This document shows positions 13,087-25,717 of a stretch of 64,000 bases of DNA, one piece after another. Positions within the stretch are counted from its first letter, which is position 1, and every line of letters starts with the position of its first letter. The stretch covers positions 17,187,272 to 17,251,271 of the forward strand of contig OX439131.1 of NCBI GenBank assembly GCA_949318235.1, in the 5' to 3' direction. The position numbers and the translations under genes were made by a program. This DNA is from Ecdyonurus torrentis. Its lineage: Eukaryota > Arthropoda > Insecta > Ephemeroptera > Heptageniidae. The notes beneath the pieces are model-generated. The model did not search any database and was not told where the DNA came from. It saw only the letters and a list, made by a program, of their open reading frames with translations.

Positions 13087-13187
13087 GCGTTTTGATAAGC
13101 CTGAGTGAACTAGAATCGGTACAATGCTATAACTGTAGAGCTCCAATTATTGTTCCGATTCCAGAGTCCTTCCGGCTTATAAAAAGC
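13087..13187. ncRNA. Imperfect hairpin of pre-miRNA size (candidate)
   Basis: The two flanks are inverted copies over about 40 bases. ATAAGCC (13095-13101) pairs with GGCTTAT (13174-13180), GAATCGG (13113-13119) with CCGATTC (13155-13161), and ACAAT (13121-13125) with ATTGT (13149-13153). Partial pairing fills the gaps between them. The terminal loop is about 23 nt. This is the size and mismatch pattern of an animal pre-miRNA, but also of a very short foldback MITE. No known mature miRNA sequence was recognised in either arm. Transcribed strand is unknown. The 74-codon frame at 13092-13316 runs through it and is not credible as protein. Confidence 0.35.
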
Positions 13188-14939
13188 ATCCTACAATGTG
13201 GACTTACATTTTTGGATCATTACAATACATATTCTAAAAATCAAGACGCATTTCTTATTTCATTTTGCTTATTTTTTAGTAATCTATCTATACATATTTT
13301 GATTAAATTGTTATGATATTTTTCTATCATATTAAAATTGATTTGAATGGCATGATTTTTTTTATAAAATATTTTCAAAGTTAATTTTCACAGTCTAAAA
13401 AATAGTCTTTTAGATACCGAATTTAATTTAATTTTGTTAATCGGGCAGTCTTGCAATTAGACACGATTGGCATTAAGAAAAATATGCAACTTCAATCAAT
13501 AAAAATATCAATTTTGTCATTACTTATTTGTTTGCAATTATTGTTGAATACTTGATAAATTTTCAGCGCATCAGAAGAAATAAAAAATATTAATTTTTAT
13601 ATAACAAATTTAGTTAAGAATTGGTCACTATAAACGCAAAATACAACATATTATTTTTTTTAATGCAGAACACTGATTCTTCATACAGCTTAAAATTACA
13701 TTAAAATTTAAAGATTTTTTAATTATAATAAACAAAACCTCTTTTAAAAGTATAACCTTCATTTTCTTTACATAAAATACAGTGAGATATATAGACAAGG
13801 AATAAAAAATATGACATATAATAATTTAGGCGGCACGCTGCAGAAAAGTTATAGTCAAAGAAAGCATAATAATATGAAATATGAAAAGATGCAATTCATG
13901 CGGCGGTGTTGGCTAAAGCAAAAAATAATGTACAAATAAGCATTAAAACTGCATTCATATATTTTTATATACTCATTAAAATAATTCCATTTTTTATTTA
14001 TTTACTTAAAGTTTAGCTTTGTCACTATTGATAAGAAAAAAAGAAGGATCTTAAGTAACAAGCTTATATAATATATTATTATGAAACATCACTGTGATTT
14101 GCAAGTGATTTTTAAGTTTGTACGGAGAGTAAAAATGATGTCTAATTTTTTATTATTATATTTTAAATCATTAATTTGCTTCTTTTCTTGTAAAAAAGAA
14201 TAAAAAAAAATTGCTACAGATACATTGCAGTATTTAAAAAAACAACTGTAAATAGTGTTAAAATTTCCGTTTATTTGTTATATTATCTACAAGGCTTTAT
14301 ATATTATAACTCTTGACATAATTTTCCTTAAACTTCTATTTTTAAGAAATTAAAAACTCTCTCAAAAAGAGACACCTTATAAATGTGATGTGTGATAACA
14401 ATACTGAAATAAATAAAAAAATAAACGGCCGTGTTAAGAAATATTAGCGCAATATTTCAAAAATCTAATGCATTTTATGTTATTTTTTTACTATATACTT
14501 AACCCCAAACATCAAAAAGAAAATTATATTGTTGGACGTCTTTTGTTTTACGATATTATAAAAGAGAGTTTTAAGAGAGTATAACCTTGCAGTGTAGCTT
14601 CATTTCTGCAGTGGTGAAAAGTAATTTTGCTGTACAGCATAGTTGAGCTAACGTATTCCTTTGACAATAAATACAATACGTAAAAAATAACTCAATTTTA
14701 ACATCTACATTGCTATAATATACGATCTCTATAAGATATGCAATAAATTAAAACTTTGGCATCATAAATATTTATTTTACTCAACATTTTATAACAAACT
14801 CAAGGCTGTCTGTACGAATCCATACATTGGAATAAAAATTAATTGCATTATTATTATTTTTAAATTATAAAACCTTGTCAATTGTACGTCAATTAAACAT
14901 ATTTTTTTCATTAAACAAAGGCGTAATTAAGACTATATT
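13188..14939. other. AT-rich non-coding DNA
   Basis: No gene, hairpin or transposon ends were recognised. The phrase CAGTGGTGAAAAGT near 14610-14624 recurs near 16950 (see the repeat at 16826-17053). Confidence 0.5.
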
Positions 14940-15095
14940 CCTGACAAATAATTGAGCCGTGACCAAAATACATCGTGCATGTTCACGTATACATACAGTG
15001 ACTCAAGCAAGGCGTGAAGTAGTGACTCAATGTTAGCGGCTGATACTCGCGTGATAACCGGGGAAAGTGAAATGCCGATCACCCCGTCATAACAA
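14940..15095. promoter_or_regulatory. GC-richer island with two perfect AP-1 sites
   Basis: About 150 bp of near-balanced composition inside A/T-rich surroundings. Two perfect TGACTCA sites lie at 14999-15005 and 15023-15029, each in an AGTGACTCAA context and 24 bp apart. TGACTCA is the established binding site of Jun/Fos-type bZIP dimers. A minus-strand frame (14933-15217) stays open across the island, but its N-terminal third is a poly-lysine run from a poly(T) tract and the rest has no known domain, so an enhancer is the better guess. A coding exon remains possible. Confidence 0.4.
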
Positions 15096-16825
15096 AAACA
15101 ATCATTTAAAAAAAGAAAAAAAAAAAAATGTCTTGAAATATTAATAAAAAAGTTAATATAAAATCTATTGAGGTAGGTCATTTTCTTCTTCTTCTTCTTC
15201 TTTTTTTTTTTAACCATCTTAACGGGACCATTCTCTTATAGTTGACCTTCATTCTCAATATCATAACTTGTCTTTCTCCAACTTACCTCTCTTGAATGTA
15301 AATCTATATGTATAACTGCAATTAATATAATATATAATAAAAAATAATAATTATACTATAATATAAAATCACATATATAACGGTATATTAATACTAAATA
15401 ATATAATAATAATCTATTTTATTACATTTGATCTTGAAATTTATATAACTTGTTTATCCTAAAGGTAGATTGTGTTTGAAGTGTATCGTGTACAAGTATT
15501 TTATTTAACATCATATAATATATAAAATGATTGTTTTTTTTTATCCAAGATTTATAAAATATTTTAAAAGTTCAATTAATGAGTTTTTATTCTGCATTCT
15601 TATTCATGGTGATAATTTATGGTTTAAAAATGGTAATAACGAAAGCTTAGGTTGTTTTCTTTAATTGATTTTTATCATTAATCGTAACTTTGAAGGCAAT
15701 GAAATCACGTGACAATTATATAGTTCTCAACACTTCCGAATTAAATAAAAGTGCAACCAAAAATTGGAATACTTAAGAAATATAAAATTGTATAAATTAA
15801 GTGATTAAAAATATAAGTTGCACATGATTTTTTTAGCCTTGCCTCTCGAATCTCGAACAAGAATCTTCACAGTTTTTCAGTATTTTTTTTATTGTTTATA
15901 ATAATTTACCTGAATATCAATAAATTTAAAAGGAAGGATAAGGGTCCTATAAATTGCAATTTGAATATATTTCACAGGTCAATCTTTTCATATTCCTTAT
16001 CTTACACCGAGGAAATTTATATGAAGTGTTTTAGCCATGGCGACGGAATTCTTCTATACAGCAAAGTTACTTTGAACCACTGACGTAAAGGTAAAATACA
16101 AAATTGCTATGTTCTACAAGAATAATGAATTAGAAGTCCAATAGTGTCATATGTTGCTGCAGATGGGAATAACAATGCTGTACAATCTAATTAAATTATG
16201 AGAAAAAAAATTATGTTTAGAGTCAAATTCATTTTTTATTAACTTATTCAATCACGACAAAGATAGCAAAAAGACAAAGAAGTAAAAAATGCGTTTCTTG
16301 ATCTAGCAACATTATACATACTTAAAAACTATAAATTTTTTTAAATCTTTATTTAAAATTATTTATACAAGGTAAAATGGTTCCAAAATTTACTTTCTCT
16401 TCAAATTATCAACACGGATAAGAGAATTGTGTAATTTATCCTATACATTTATTTAGTATAGCATAAATATTGCTATCCTGGAACAGCGAAAATAAGTATT
16501 ATTTACAACATATTTGGTGCGCACTGCAGCGTAAATATTGTTCAGAAATCATAAACTGTGTTATAATGAATAAATGTTGCTGAAATAATGCTAGCATAAT
16601 TATTATGCGTATTTGGTTTTGTCCATGAAGGAAAACATAAAAAAAAATATATGTGCAAATTATGCTGTAAGACATAGATATGCACTTTCACGACAAAAAA
16701 TTGTTTTTGGTACGTGGTATATTCTACTTCTGTACTTCTATATTGAACTATATTTACTGCATATGTACTTCTATATTGAACTGTATGCATGCGATCAAGA
16801 TTGAAATTTTTACAATTTCAATTCC
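15096..16825. other. AT-rich non-coding DNA
   Basis: No gene supported. A (CTT)n/poly(T) stretch lies near 15184-15211, and an isolated E-box CACGTG at 15706-15711. A 19-bp direct repeat TGTACTTCTATATTGAACT occurs at 16731-16749 and 16764-16782. Short frames on both strands at 16542-16804 overlap that repeat and are not credible. Confidence 0.5.
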
Positions 16826-17053
16826 GCGCGTATTTTTTCCACAATAATAACATTGCGGTGAAAATATCTGAGTGGTGAAAATTTAATTTTGGTCGAGTTT
16901 ACAAAACAATAGACTGGCCTTATTGCTGAAGAGCGTTACTTTTTCAGTGGTGAAAAGTTGAAATGAAAGTATTTGTGCAGTGCACATTACTGTGATAGTA
17001 TATTTTACCACTTAAATATAGCGCGTGTTTTTCTCATAAGAATAACATTGCAA
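16826..17053. repeat. Direct-repeat-bounded unit (possible decayed element)
   Basis: A block of about 30 bp, GCGCGTRTTTTTC followed by a variable step and AATAACATTGC, occurs at about 16826-16856 and again in the same orientation at 17021-17051. Between them, GAGTGGTGAAAA (about 16871) and CAGTGGTGAAAA (about 16951) are a second internal repeat. A related TTTTTCATAAGAATAACATT occurs alone at about 7788-7807. This fits a degenerate repeat with direct terminal copies or an old tandem array. No inverted ends or coding capacity were seen. Confidence 0.45.
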
Positions 17054-20000
17054 GATTTTGAATGGAAAAATAAATAATTATAAATTTGTGTACAGTATAA
17101 AATTAAGCCAACATAGCTAACTTTTCAGACTCAACTTTCCGTACACGGTCTTTTAAATTTCCAATACAAAAAATATTAATTATTTTATCCAGTGGCAGAC
17201 ATTTAACTATACTGTATAAAATTAAACTATTTAAAATCATTCACACTTTTCCAATGTGAAATTTGTTACATTTTTATGTATATTTTCATTGTAACTATTC
17301 TAAAATTTAGATCCCAAACTACTTCAAAAACATTTGAGAAATATTTTCGTAAAACTTGCAGTATACAATTGCCCAAGATTGAAGTTGTTGCCTATTCAAA
17401 AAATTTTTGCAAATTTTCAATGTTACTTCTATGCGAAAAATTTGCGCGGAGTTTTAACTGCATGGTCTAAAAAAGAAAACAATCAATCTTGAAACAAAAT
17501 TGAAGTGTGTTGAAGTTAAAATGATTTATTTTGTGAAATTTATAAATAAAAAAGTATTATTTTTTTGTATTTTATTATTATTTTATTCTTTGATGCAAAT
17601 AGATTTGTATAAACTGTATTAGGTTATTTCCAAAAAAAATATACCTGAACTTTTAGTTTTTAAGTTAAACGTATTTCTTTCAAAATTTTTAAAGATTTTG
17701 TCTTAAGTTTCAAGGATTTTGTCTTACTCTAAAATAAAAATTAGGATTGTAATTTTTTTTAACAATATTTAAAGCTTTTTTTTTTTTTTTTTTTTTTTCT
17801 GCCTCTAAATATTAATTGTACAAATTTTATCAGCATAAAATATATATTATACATTAAAGAAAAACTAGATGCGCACTTTTTTTTTCAAATATATGTTTCG
17901 CTAATTAAACATTTACAAAATAAAAAGGTTATACTATACTTTTTGAACTGTATAATGATATACCAATTTGCATTCCCATTCAACTATGTTCATTTCCATT
18001 GTTTTAATATATTTGAAATCATTAATGTTTTACGCATCATTGTTAAAATTTACACATTTGACGTAAAAAAAGAGGTGTAGTGATAAAAACAGTAATGTCG
18101 AAATACATAATTAGTTTGAGTAAATACTAAACTTTGTAAATAATCATTATTTTTTAAATAAAAAAATTGTATGTGTGGTGTATTATATTTGTCAAATATA
18201 TTTCTATGTATACAAAAATCTGAATAAACAAAAAGAAATATGGATATGTTTCCAATTTATGTAATTAAATATGACAATACCAATTTTACTCATAACTTAA
18301 ATTTAGTAACTAAAGTCAATCAGACATTTTCAATTAGTAATTTTCTAAACTTCAAATGATATTGTACAAAAATACATTTTTGTAATAATTTTTAACATAG
18401 TTCATTTTTTTTCACTTTTATTCTATAATATTTCTTATTAAGATTGTAAAATTTTATTATAGAATTTAGAAATATTTTTATTGACCCAGGCAATTTATAG
18501 CATTATTATACATGTTACAACAAGCATTAGTCTATCGTCAAACCTAAATCAAAAATGTATACAATAACAGGCAATACTAAAATTTTGATATATTATACAT
18601 ATTTATTTAAGAAAAAATCACTTTGAAAAGGGAGAAAAATTGCAATTTGAAAATTTTCTTCCAATTCGAACTTCAAAAACTCCCTGATAAGGTACCTTAA
18701 AATTATTTGAGTAACCTTTTTTAAATTTCTCTTGTCTCCAAATCCAAAAGGTCTGAAGTAGTATTAAGTATAGAAGAAGTATTAGGAGTTGAAGAAAAAT
18801 ATCACATGATATAAAACAAATACAAATGCATTTTTTTACTGTTTAGACATTATATATAGTGAACAGAAAAAAATATAATCATTTAGATTAAACACTAGTA
18901 CAATATATATAATTACAATTAATTATGTTCCTCAAAATAAAGTTTTATCTGGATATCCAAAAGAAAATGCATGAAAGGAAAAAATAATAATGAAGAGATT
19001 TGTTTCGTTTTATTTGCAATTTATATTTTTAAACTATAAGCACAGCAAATCACGCTGTCAGATACAGTACATTACTGTACTAAAAAATATATTTCTACAT
19101 AAAACTATAAAAATTAAAAAAATATATATTTTTATTCAGTATTTTAAAAGACTTACAACTTTTATTTATAATATTGTATAAAAAAAATTGAAAGTGGTTT
19201 TTCATTTCTCAGAATAATCCCGGGGGCGTAGCTTAATACAAAGAAAAAGTTGTACAATTCAAATAAATAATACTTGAGTCAGTAACTTACGAATAATATA
19301 TTTCTATTTCAATTTTATGTTATTTATATAACTAAAGTATAAGATTAATATATTTTGCTGCAAATAAAAGAAAAATATAGGATGTATTGATGATTCTACT
19401 ATATGTATATATCTCAACATTTTTTATATTGATTTTTTTTTTTCAATTTTACACAACATTTCTCATTTTATATACAGGACTTCTTTAAAATTCGATGTTA
19501 TACATGTGACCAAGTTTACGATTGTATTCATTCAAAGTGACTCGAATCCAATTTTTAATTGGTATTCTGATTAGAAATTTACGAGAGAAGGTTAAATAGT
19601 TAATAATAATAATACTTAAAAAAATTAATCAATAATCAATTTTGATCGAATACATAAACAATAAATAGTCTTCTGATATTAAGTTCTAAGCTTGAATCTA
19701 ACGAAATAAATCATAATTTTGAGATTGATTAATAAGTTATAGTTAAATTTTATGAATTAAATATCGTTTCTTGCTGCAATTACTTATTTTTCTGTATAAT
19801 GTTCTCAACCAATTTGCAAATACCGAAAATTAGTTTCTCTTTATTATTAATTTTGTACCTCTTATTATAGTACCTCTAATAATGATTAATTGTTTATTTC
19901 TGTAGAACAAATTATGTGTACTGTCTATATAGAGAGGTGTTAAATATCTAATAAAACATAAGAAATCTGGCTTATGCAAAAAGTATTCTTCTGGCCTTCT

Positions 20001-20230
20001 CATAAGGCGCATTATATAGGGTGCATATTTTTAATACATGCAATTTTTTAATTTGCATATAGAAAATTTGAATTTTTATGGTATTACTATATACAATCCC
20101 AAATATTGCGTCATCATTATCATAGCTGTGTGTGAACAGAAATTAAAATATATACAAATAAAAGTTATTCATCAAAACTTTAAGTAAACTTTATATTGCA
20201 CAAATCATTTCAAGTGCAAATACATTTGCA
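17054..20230. other. AT-rich non-coding DNA
   Basis: No supported gene. The frames at 17276-17470, 18990-19181 and 19830-20012 are short and domainless. A poly(T) run lies at about 17777-17799. CATTATATAGGGTGCA near 20009-20024 has a perfect inverse at about 32479-32494, too short and too far apart to define an element. Confidence 0.5.
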
Positions 20231-20249
20231 ATATTATTATATATTATCA

Positions 20250-20470
20250 CAGGCGTGACGTCATAATATTAAGTAAGGTCGAAGTGAGTATTGAAGTGAG
20301 AGTGAAATCAACATGAAGTTGGAGAAAGCAAAGCAAATGCAAAGCAAGTCAAAGCACCCTACTTTACCACGTGACTTTAGTATTATATATGTATAGTAAT
20401 ATTATTGTGACTTGGAAGTCTTGCGCACCGCAAAACCATGACCTAACATAACAATCTCAAGTCACCAGAC
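20250..20470. promoter_or_regulatory. Regulatory-looking island with CRE and E-box
   Basis: The island has a perfect CRE palindrome TGACGTCA at 20256-20263, a full E-box CACGTG inside CCACGTGAC at 20368-20373, and a run of AAGCAAA/CAAAGC repeats between them. A nuclear-receptor-type half-site TGACCTAA follows near 20440. The composition is clearly less A/T-rich than the flanks. Motif density is the only support, and no transcript start can be placed. Confidence 0.35.
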
Positions 20471-21013
20471 ACGACATAATATCTGTCTGATTATTGTTTA
20501 TTATTATTTTTATTATATAGGTCACATTTATAAGACATTGTTCGTGTACAGTTATTTTCTATACAGAAATTGTCATGCTATATATAAATATATTTATATC
20601 TAAATTTATAATCATTGTCTTTTTTTATTTTTGTCATTTTTTTTTGTTATTCTTATAAACATTTATTATATTGCGGGATTTCTTTTAGAAGTTTTAATAT
20701 CAATAAATATAAGATAATATATATACGATAATTTATAGAAATATTACAGTTTTTATATCATAATTCAGTTATGTTGATGTGCAAAATCAAGAAAAACATT
20801 AGATCTAAAAAATAAAAAATAAAAATGTATGATAACATGTATAACATAAATAGTGATAATATGCTGGTGATTTTATAGTAAATTTACCTGTTTAAAAAAT
20901 ATATAATGTTATTTTGAAATGCTGTCAAGTATATCTGCATAAAAACTAAATATCAGTTTACAGTTAGTGATCTTTTTTTTTTTTTATTATTATTTAATAT
21001 TTTTATTTCTATA

Positions 21014-21314
21014 TCCTCTTCAATCTCTGACTTTTTTAAAAATTATTTCATTGTGAATTTTAACCACGTTTTTGTGCGGCTCTCAGAAATGACAAAAATA
21101 TTATGTATCTTTTGTCAAAAGGGTTTTCTTACTTTTGCAGACCCCCCCCCCCCCCCTACCCATTCTAGAATGCTCAAAACTGCTTTGAAAAACGCGTAAA
21201 TTCAAGGGCGTTGTCTGGGTCAATTTTTTGTATTTTTATCTCATTTTTTTTCTATTTTTTTCATTGGATTATTTGATATTCCCTGCATTGAATACTGCAT
21301 GGGACTTAAGAGGA
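21014..21314 (+). mobile_element. TA-flanked MITE, family A copy 2
   Basis: An element of about 301 bp in the same orientation as the 35213 copy. The left end is CCTCTTCAATCTC (21015-21027). The right end CTTAAGAGG (21305-21313) is an inverse of the left terminus with one change. TA lies outside both ends (21012-21013, 21315-21316). The ACCACGTTTTTGTGCGGCTC block (about 21063-21082) and the following AAATGACAAAAATA block match copies 1 and 3. It contains a homopolymer of about 15 C at 21142-21156, equivalent to the G-run of copy 1. No coding capacity. Confidence 0.87.
21142..21156. repeat. Poly(C) tract inside MITE
   Basis: A run of about 15 C within the family A element. The other copies have only 5-6 bases at this place, so the run has expanded or is a sequencing or assembly error. 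Confidence 0.85.
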
Positions 21315-21316
21315 TA

Positions 21317-21824
21317 TTAAAAATTAACAACAACTACTCGCTGAGAAACTATTGAGTGATTTTAGGAAGAAAAAAAAATGGTATATTTTTGTAATGCTTT
21401 TAAAAGAAAATGTAAATTAATTGAACTCTTTCTAGATTGAATATTAAATTCTTATAATAAATGCGGCTTACTGCTATAAACTTATTACTAAATAATGAGT
21501 TTTATCTTCATTTACAAATAACATTAAAAGAAATAGTTAATTTTTCCCTTTATATTATCTCTTTCAATCAAAAGCAAATTTTATAATCTTTGTATATTAA
21601 GTGCAGTGTAGCATATTTTTATTTATTAAATTATTTTTATATAATATAATGGTATAATGAGATATTCAAGTCTTAAAAATTTCAAGTTTATTTCTACAAA
21701 ATTAAACTTGAATAAAGAAATCATTTAAATGTCATTTTCTTTAAATAGATATAAAATCTAATGAAAACCACAAAAAAATAAGTTCCATTTTTTTTTTATT
21801 CATAATTGATTTTTTTAAGTTACC
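21317..21824. other. AT-rich non-coding DNA
   Basis: I see no gene or repeat in this stretch. Confidence 0.5.
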
Positions 21825-21910
21825 CAATGGTCTGTTTGCGTCTCTCTCGCGACATTGCCCACGGCACGAAGCCACCCTAAGCCAATTTCCTTGCCCGCCT
21901 TGTAAGATTT
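21825..21910. other. Small GC-rich island with open minus-strand frame
   Basis: About 85 bp of GC-rich sequence with a sharp transition on both sides. The minus strand reads open through it within the frame 21741-21935, giving a basic, cysteine-containing stretch (GQGNWLRVASCRGQC and on to NRPLGN). I recognise no domain. It could be a short exon fragment, the head of an old retroposon, or an insertion of unrelated DNA. The flanks are ordinary A/T-rich sequence. Confidence 0.3.
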
Positions 21911-22929
21911 CAATCAATTGAAAAAGTAAAAACAATTAAATTCCACTCGCAAAATGATTTCTTTTTTATGTTTTATATAATATAAAAAATATATATATAA
22001 AACTCTTTCTCTTCTCCACTTTTTTTTTTTAAACAGTAGCGATCGTGTACAAACTTTTTTAACAAATGAGAAAACGATGTATTTTTATAATTAGAGACGT
22101 AAAGAAAAGGGGGAATAAAAAATGTGCAAAGAAAAAAAGGCTTCATTATACAGAAAAGTCCTTTTTAATAAAAATCATTAATTGGAATTGAAAGAAACTA
22201 TTGTTTGTAAAAAAACGGAGACATTATTGAAAAAAAGGGTTAAAAGGTGTGAGTGTACACAAAAACTGTGAAATTTTTTGAAGGGGATGAAAACGTTAAT
22301 GTAAAAGGGGAAAACACAGATTGCCTCAAGTATTGAAATTATATTTAATTTCTTTTATTTCGAAGATTTTTTCATTTAAAAGAAAAATGCATTAATTATA
22401 TTATGACGTTTTATTTTATCATTTTCTTTGGAATTTTTTAATTTAATTAATAACAAAAATAATGAAATAATAATTTAGAATAATGCTGAAATATAAGAAC
22501 ATTAAGTCATTAACTTTGAATTTAAAATTACGTTTTGATTTTATTTGTGTTAAGATTCTTGAAATATTATAACTTTTATAATTGTAAACTTGCATTGAAA
22601 TTTTTGTGTACATCTTTATTCCATTTCGCTAAATTATTCATATATAAATGAGTTTTAAAAATATCATTTGAAAAAGTAAAAGTTCTTGCAACATGTGCTT
22701 GAAATTACGAGAAAAATTATAGCTAATAACATCTAAGAAAGGCATCAACAAAATTTATATGTGCACTAAAAATGTGTCATATTTGACAATATGTAAGAGC
22801 TAGGTATACTGTACAGAGAGTATTATTACATAGCTATGCAAAACACTCTGTCATGTTTTATTTTACATTCATTGTGCTAAATATGGCGATACACACCAGG
22901 TATTTTTTTTCTGACAATAGAAAGACAAT
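21911..22929. other. AT-rich non-coding DNA
   Basis: Purine-rich on the plus strand around 22090-22320 (several AAAAGGGG-type clusters) but with no repeat unit or gene. Confidence 0.5.
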
Positions 22930-22939
22930 GGTTACATCT

Positions 22940-23125
22940 GATTTTTGCTTGTCACTGACGACCAGTGAACGCGGTGTTTTTTGATCGGCGGACAGCACGC
23001 GGCGGCAACAGCGTGATACCCGCGTGTGTACCGCGAGCTGCCGCGAGTGCTACTTCGCGATTGTCCGAGCTTCGATGACCGTGAGCTATCAATAGCTCGC
23101 CGTGACTGACTGATAAATACAATAA
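22940..23125. promoter_or_regulatory. CpG-dense island
   Basis: About 185 bp with many CpG dinucleotides (GCACGCGGCGGC, ACCCGCGTG, TACCGCGAGCTGCCGCGAG, CTTCGCGATTG), bounded on both sides by about 75% A/T DNA. Two minus-strand frames (22932-23177 and 22952-23149) stay open across it, as is usual in GC-rich DNA, and neither resembles a known protein. A small palindrome GAGCTATCAATAGCTC lies near 23083-23098. Candidates are a CpG-type promoter with a 5' exon, or a fragment of a mobile element. Nothing indicates which. Confidence 0.4.
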
Positions 23126-25717
23126 ATTTAAAACAATCAAACAATACACCGGCTTTTAGTAATGTAATATAGAACAAAACAGATAAATAAAGAATGCTTT
23201 TATACTACATTATATAGAAATTTTAAGTTTTTATTATTTTAGCGCAAATAGATGAGATTCTGTATTTGTATATGAAGACTGCTATTTAAAAATTCGAATT
23301 ATTTATTTATTTATTTGGTAGCAAATAATAAATATAATAAAAACATAGCAACAGTCAATATTAATAACGTGAAGTAAAGAGATCAAAACAATAGTTACTT
23401 TAAAATTTATAAATTTGAGGTTTAGGCGTACGAGTGGGCCAAACATTATGTCAGGCCTCAAGCTCTCCATTTTCAAAAGGTACTTTTCGTTTTTAAATAA
23501 AGACAATTATTTAGTTTATTTTATTTAAACTTTGAGCTAAAAGTGATCGTAACATGAGAATAAAAATACACATGGTGCCTCAATACTGCCAATGCTATAT
23601 TGTATTTTGTTGATTTGGATGAATAATGAAGTTAAAATAATAATTTCTTTCTTATCAAAAACCACCTGAGAAACAGTGTGTATAAAGTTCTACAATCCAT
23701 ATTGCATATCAATACAACATTAGTTCAGGTATAGAAAAACACAAATATTCCCATAGGGAGTTTTTGAAAATGTTTAACAATCTAATTCCCGTTTTAACCA
23801 AATGCTAAAACAATTTAAAATTGTCTTTTTAATATCAGATTATTACACATGCATGATCTATAGACTTTTTTGTACAAGAAATAAAGTCAATTGGTTATGG
23901 GATGCAAACGTATATATAATTTAATAATTTTTTAGAAACATACCAAACATATCATGTTTTATAAGACTTCTAATGTTTTTTGTGTGCTATATATTTATCT
24001 GAAATACGTTGCATAAGCAAAAACTTCCTCTTCAGTAATTTTATAAAATCATTTGTCTCATTTAAGTTTTTATTTATCCATGATCCTCATTTTTAAATAT
24101 AACGAAAGAACAAAAAAAAAAAAAACTTTTGAAAAGGTTCTTTTACCTTTTGCCGCTATATAAGACAAACTCAAAGTCAGAAAAATAATTTAATTCAAGT
24201 AAATCTTTTGTATAAGCTTATATATATATTACACTGAAAAGAATTAATGTAATTATTATTTAAAAAAATAAATCCAGGTCTTATTCATTAGAAAAAATCT
24301 TTTATTATATTATTATTATTATTGCGTAGAGAGAAAAATGTTTTTTTCTCATTATAATAATTATTAAAAAATAATTCTCTTACAAACACCTTGAATATGA
24401 AGGATATAAATTTATATGATTTGCTATTTTTATTATTTTTATATACCTCAAATTAATCTTTTTCTTTATATATTATCTAACCAAGACAGAATTATTAATT
24501 AAAATTTTTATTTCAAGTACACAACCGTAATAAATTTATCTATATTTTTATCTTATATTAAATAGAAAAAATTAGACTCATCTGATGATGAAACAGGGGG
24601 GAAAAATGTATGAAACATTAGAAAAATTTACGAAAAATGCATTTTTTTTTTCCTAATTCATTCATTCTTTAAATTGTTATAATTTATCTTACATCCGTTT
24701 AAGGTTAATTAAAATAATTAAAAATTCAGTAATCTTGCACACTAGAAACATTTGCACAAATGGTTTCTACTAACAAACTTCAAATATATTTTTATAAATT
24801 AAATCAAATAATATCAAAAATAAAATAAGCCATGGTTTCACTCTATAGGGTCAGGAATTTGTTAAAAAAAATAATAATATACAATTATTACACTTTTTTT
24901 TTCAGTTGACATACATATAAATTGAAAATAAAAAATTATAAAATTTTCGTTAAACATAAAAAATATTATGCTCACTAAAAGTAGTTTTAAGTATTAAAAT
25001 CACTAAAAATTCTGATATTTTAATTTAGACAGTTCTATAATTTAACTATAAAATAACAATTTAACAATCCGAATAAATGATTATATATAAGTTATGCTTA
25101 AAACTTGAAAAATAAATTCTCTTTATCCTATATGAAATAAGAAGTTGTAGCTCATGAAAGATAAGAAGTGCATATGGTCAAAAGATCATTGAATATACAG
25201 ATGCATTAATCATTATAATGACTATATTATACATGTCTGAGTAATGTTAAAAGCATCATAATTATTTTTTCTTCTTTGAACTGCAGTTAAATTATTATTA
25301 TTTTTCCATAAAGAAATGTTAAAAAAAATGCAGTTATTCAAAGAAACTATTTGTAAAAAAAGATCCTAAAATTTGCAATGAGAAAATAAATTTTAATTTT
25401 TTTATATTGCAAAGCTAAACCATTTTTATATGAATACAGTTTTTAATGTTACAGAGTATGCAAATATACAGTATGTTACAAAAATTTGTTTATTATAACC
25501 TTAAATTAATTGAAGTTAGGATTGCAAGTAAATCAAATTTTAATGAGATTATATATTATTATTTTACTTCAATCAGAAAACGAAAATAATAATAATAAAT
25601 TTAGTTACATTTTATTTTTAATTTTGTAATGATAAAAGAATATTTTTTTATAACATCTTAAATACAATATGTTCGATTTCAGTTTAATTCAATCTTATGG
25701 CATCAGATAAAGCGTAC
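23126..25717. other. AT-rich non-coding DNA
   Basis: No gene supported. The 67-codon minus-strand frame at 23303-23506 is domainless. Only scattered homopolymers and (ATT)n runs are present. Confidence 0.5.

Noticed and set aside
13092..13316. 74-codon frame beginning with a CYNC-containing stretch
   Set aside because: Only two cysteines near each other; the frame lies over an inverted repeat, which explains its composition better.
14933..15217. 94-codon minus-strand frame
   Set aside because: Begins in a poly(K) run from a T-tract and has no domain; kept only as an alternative reading of the AP-1 island.
23999..24045. CTTCCTCTTCAGTAATTT resembling a family A end
   Set aside because: No interior similarity and no partner end within 500 bp; chance match.
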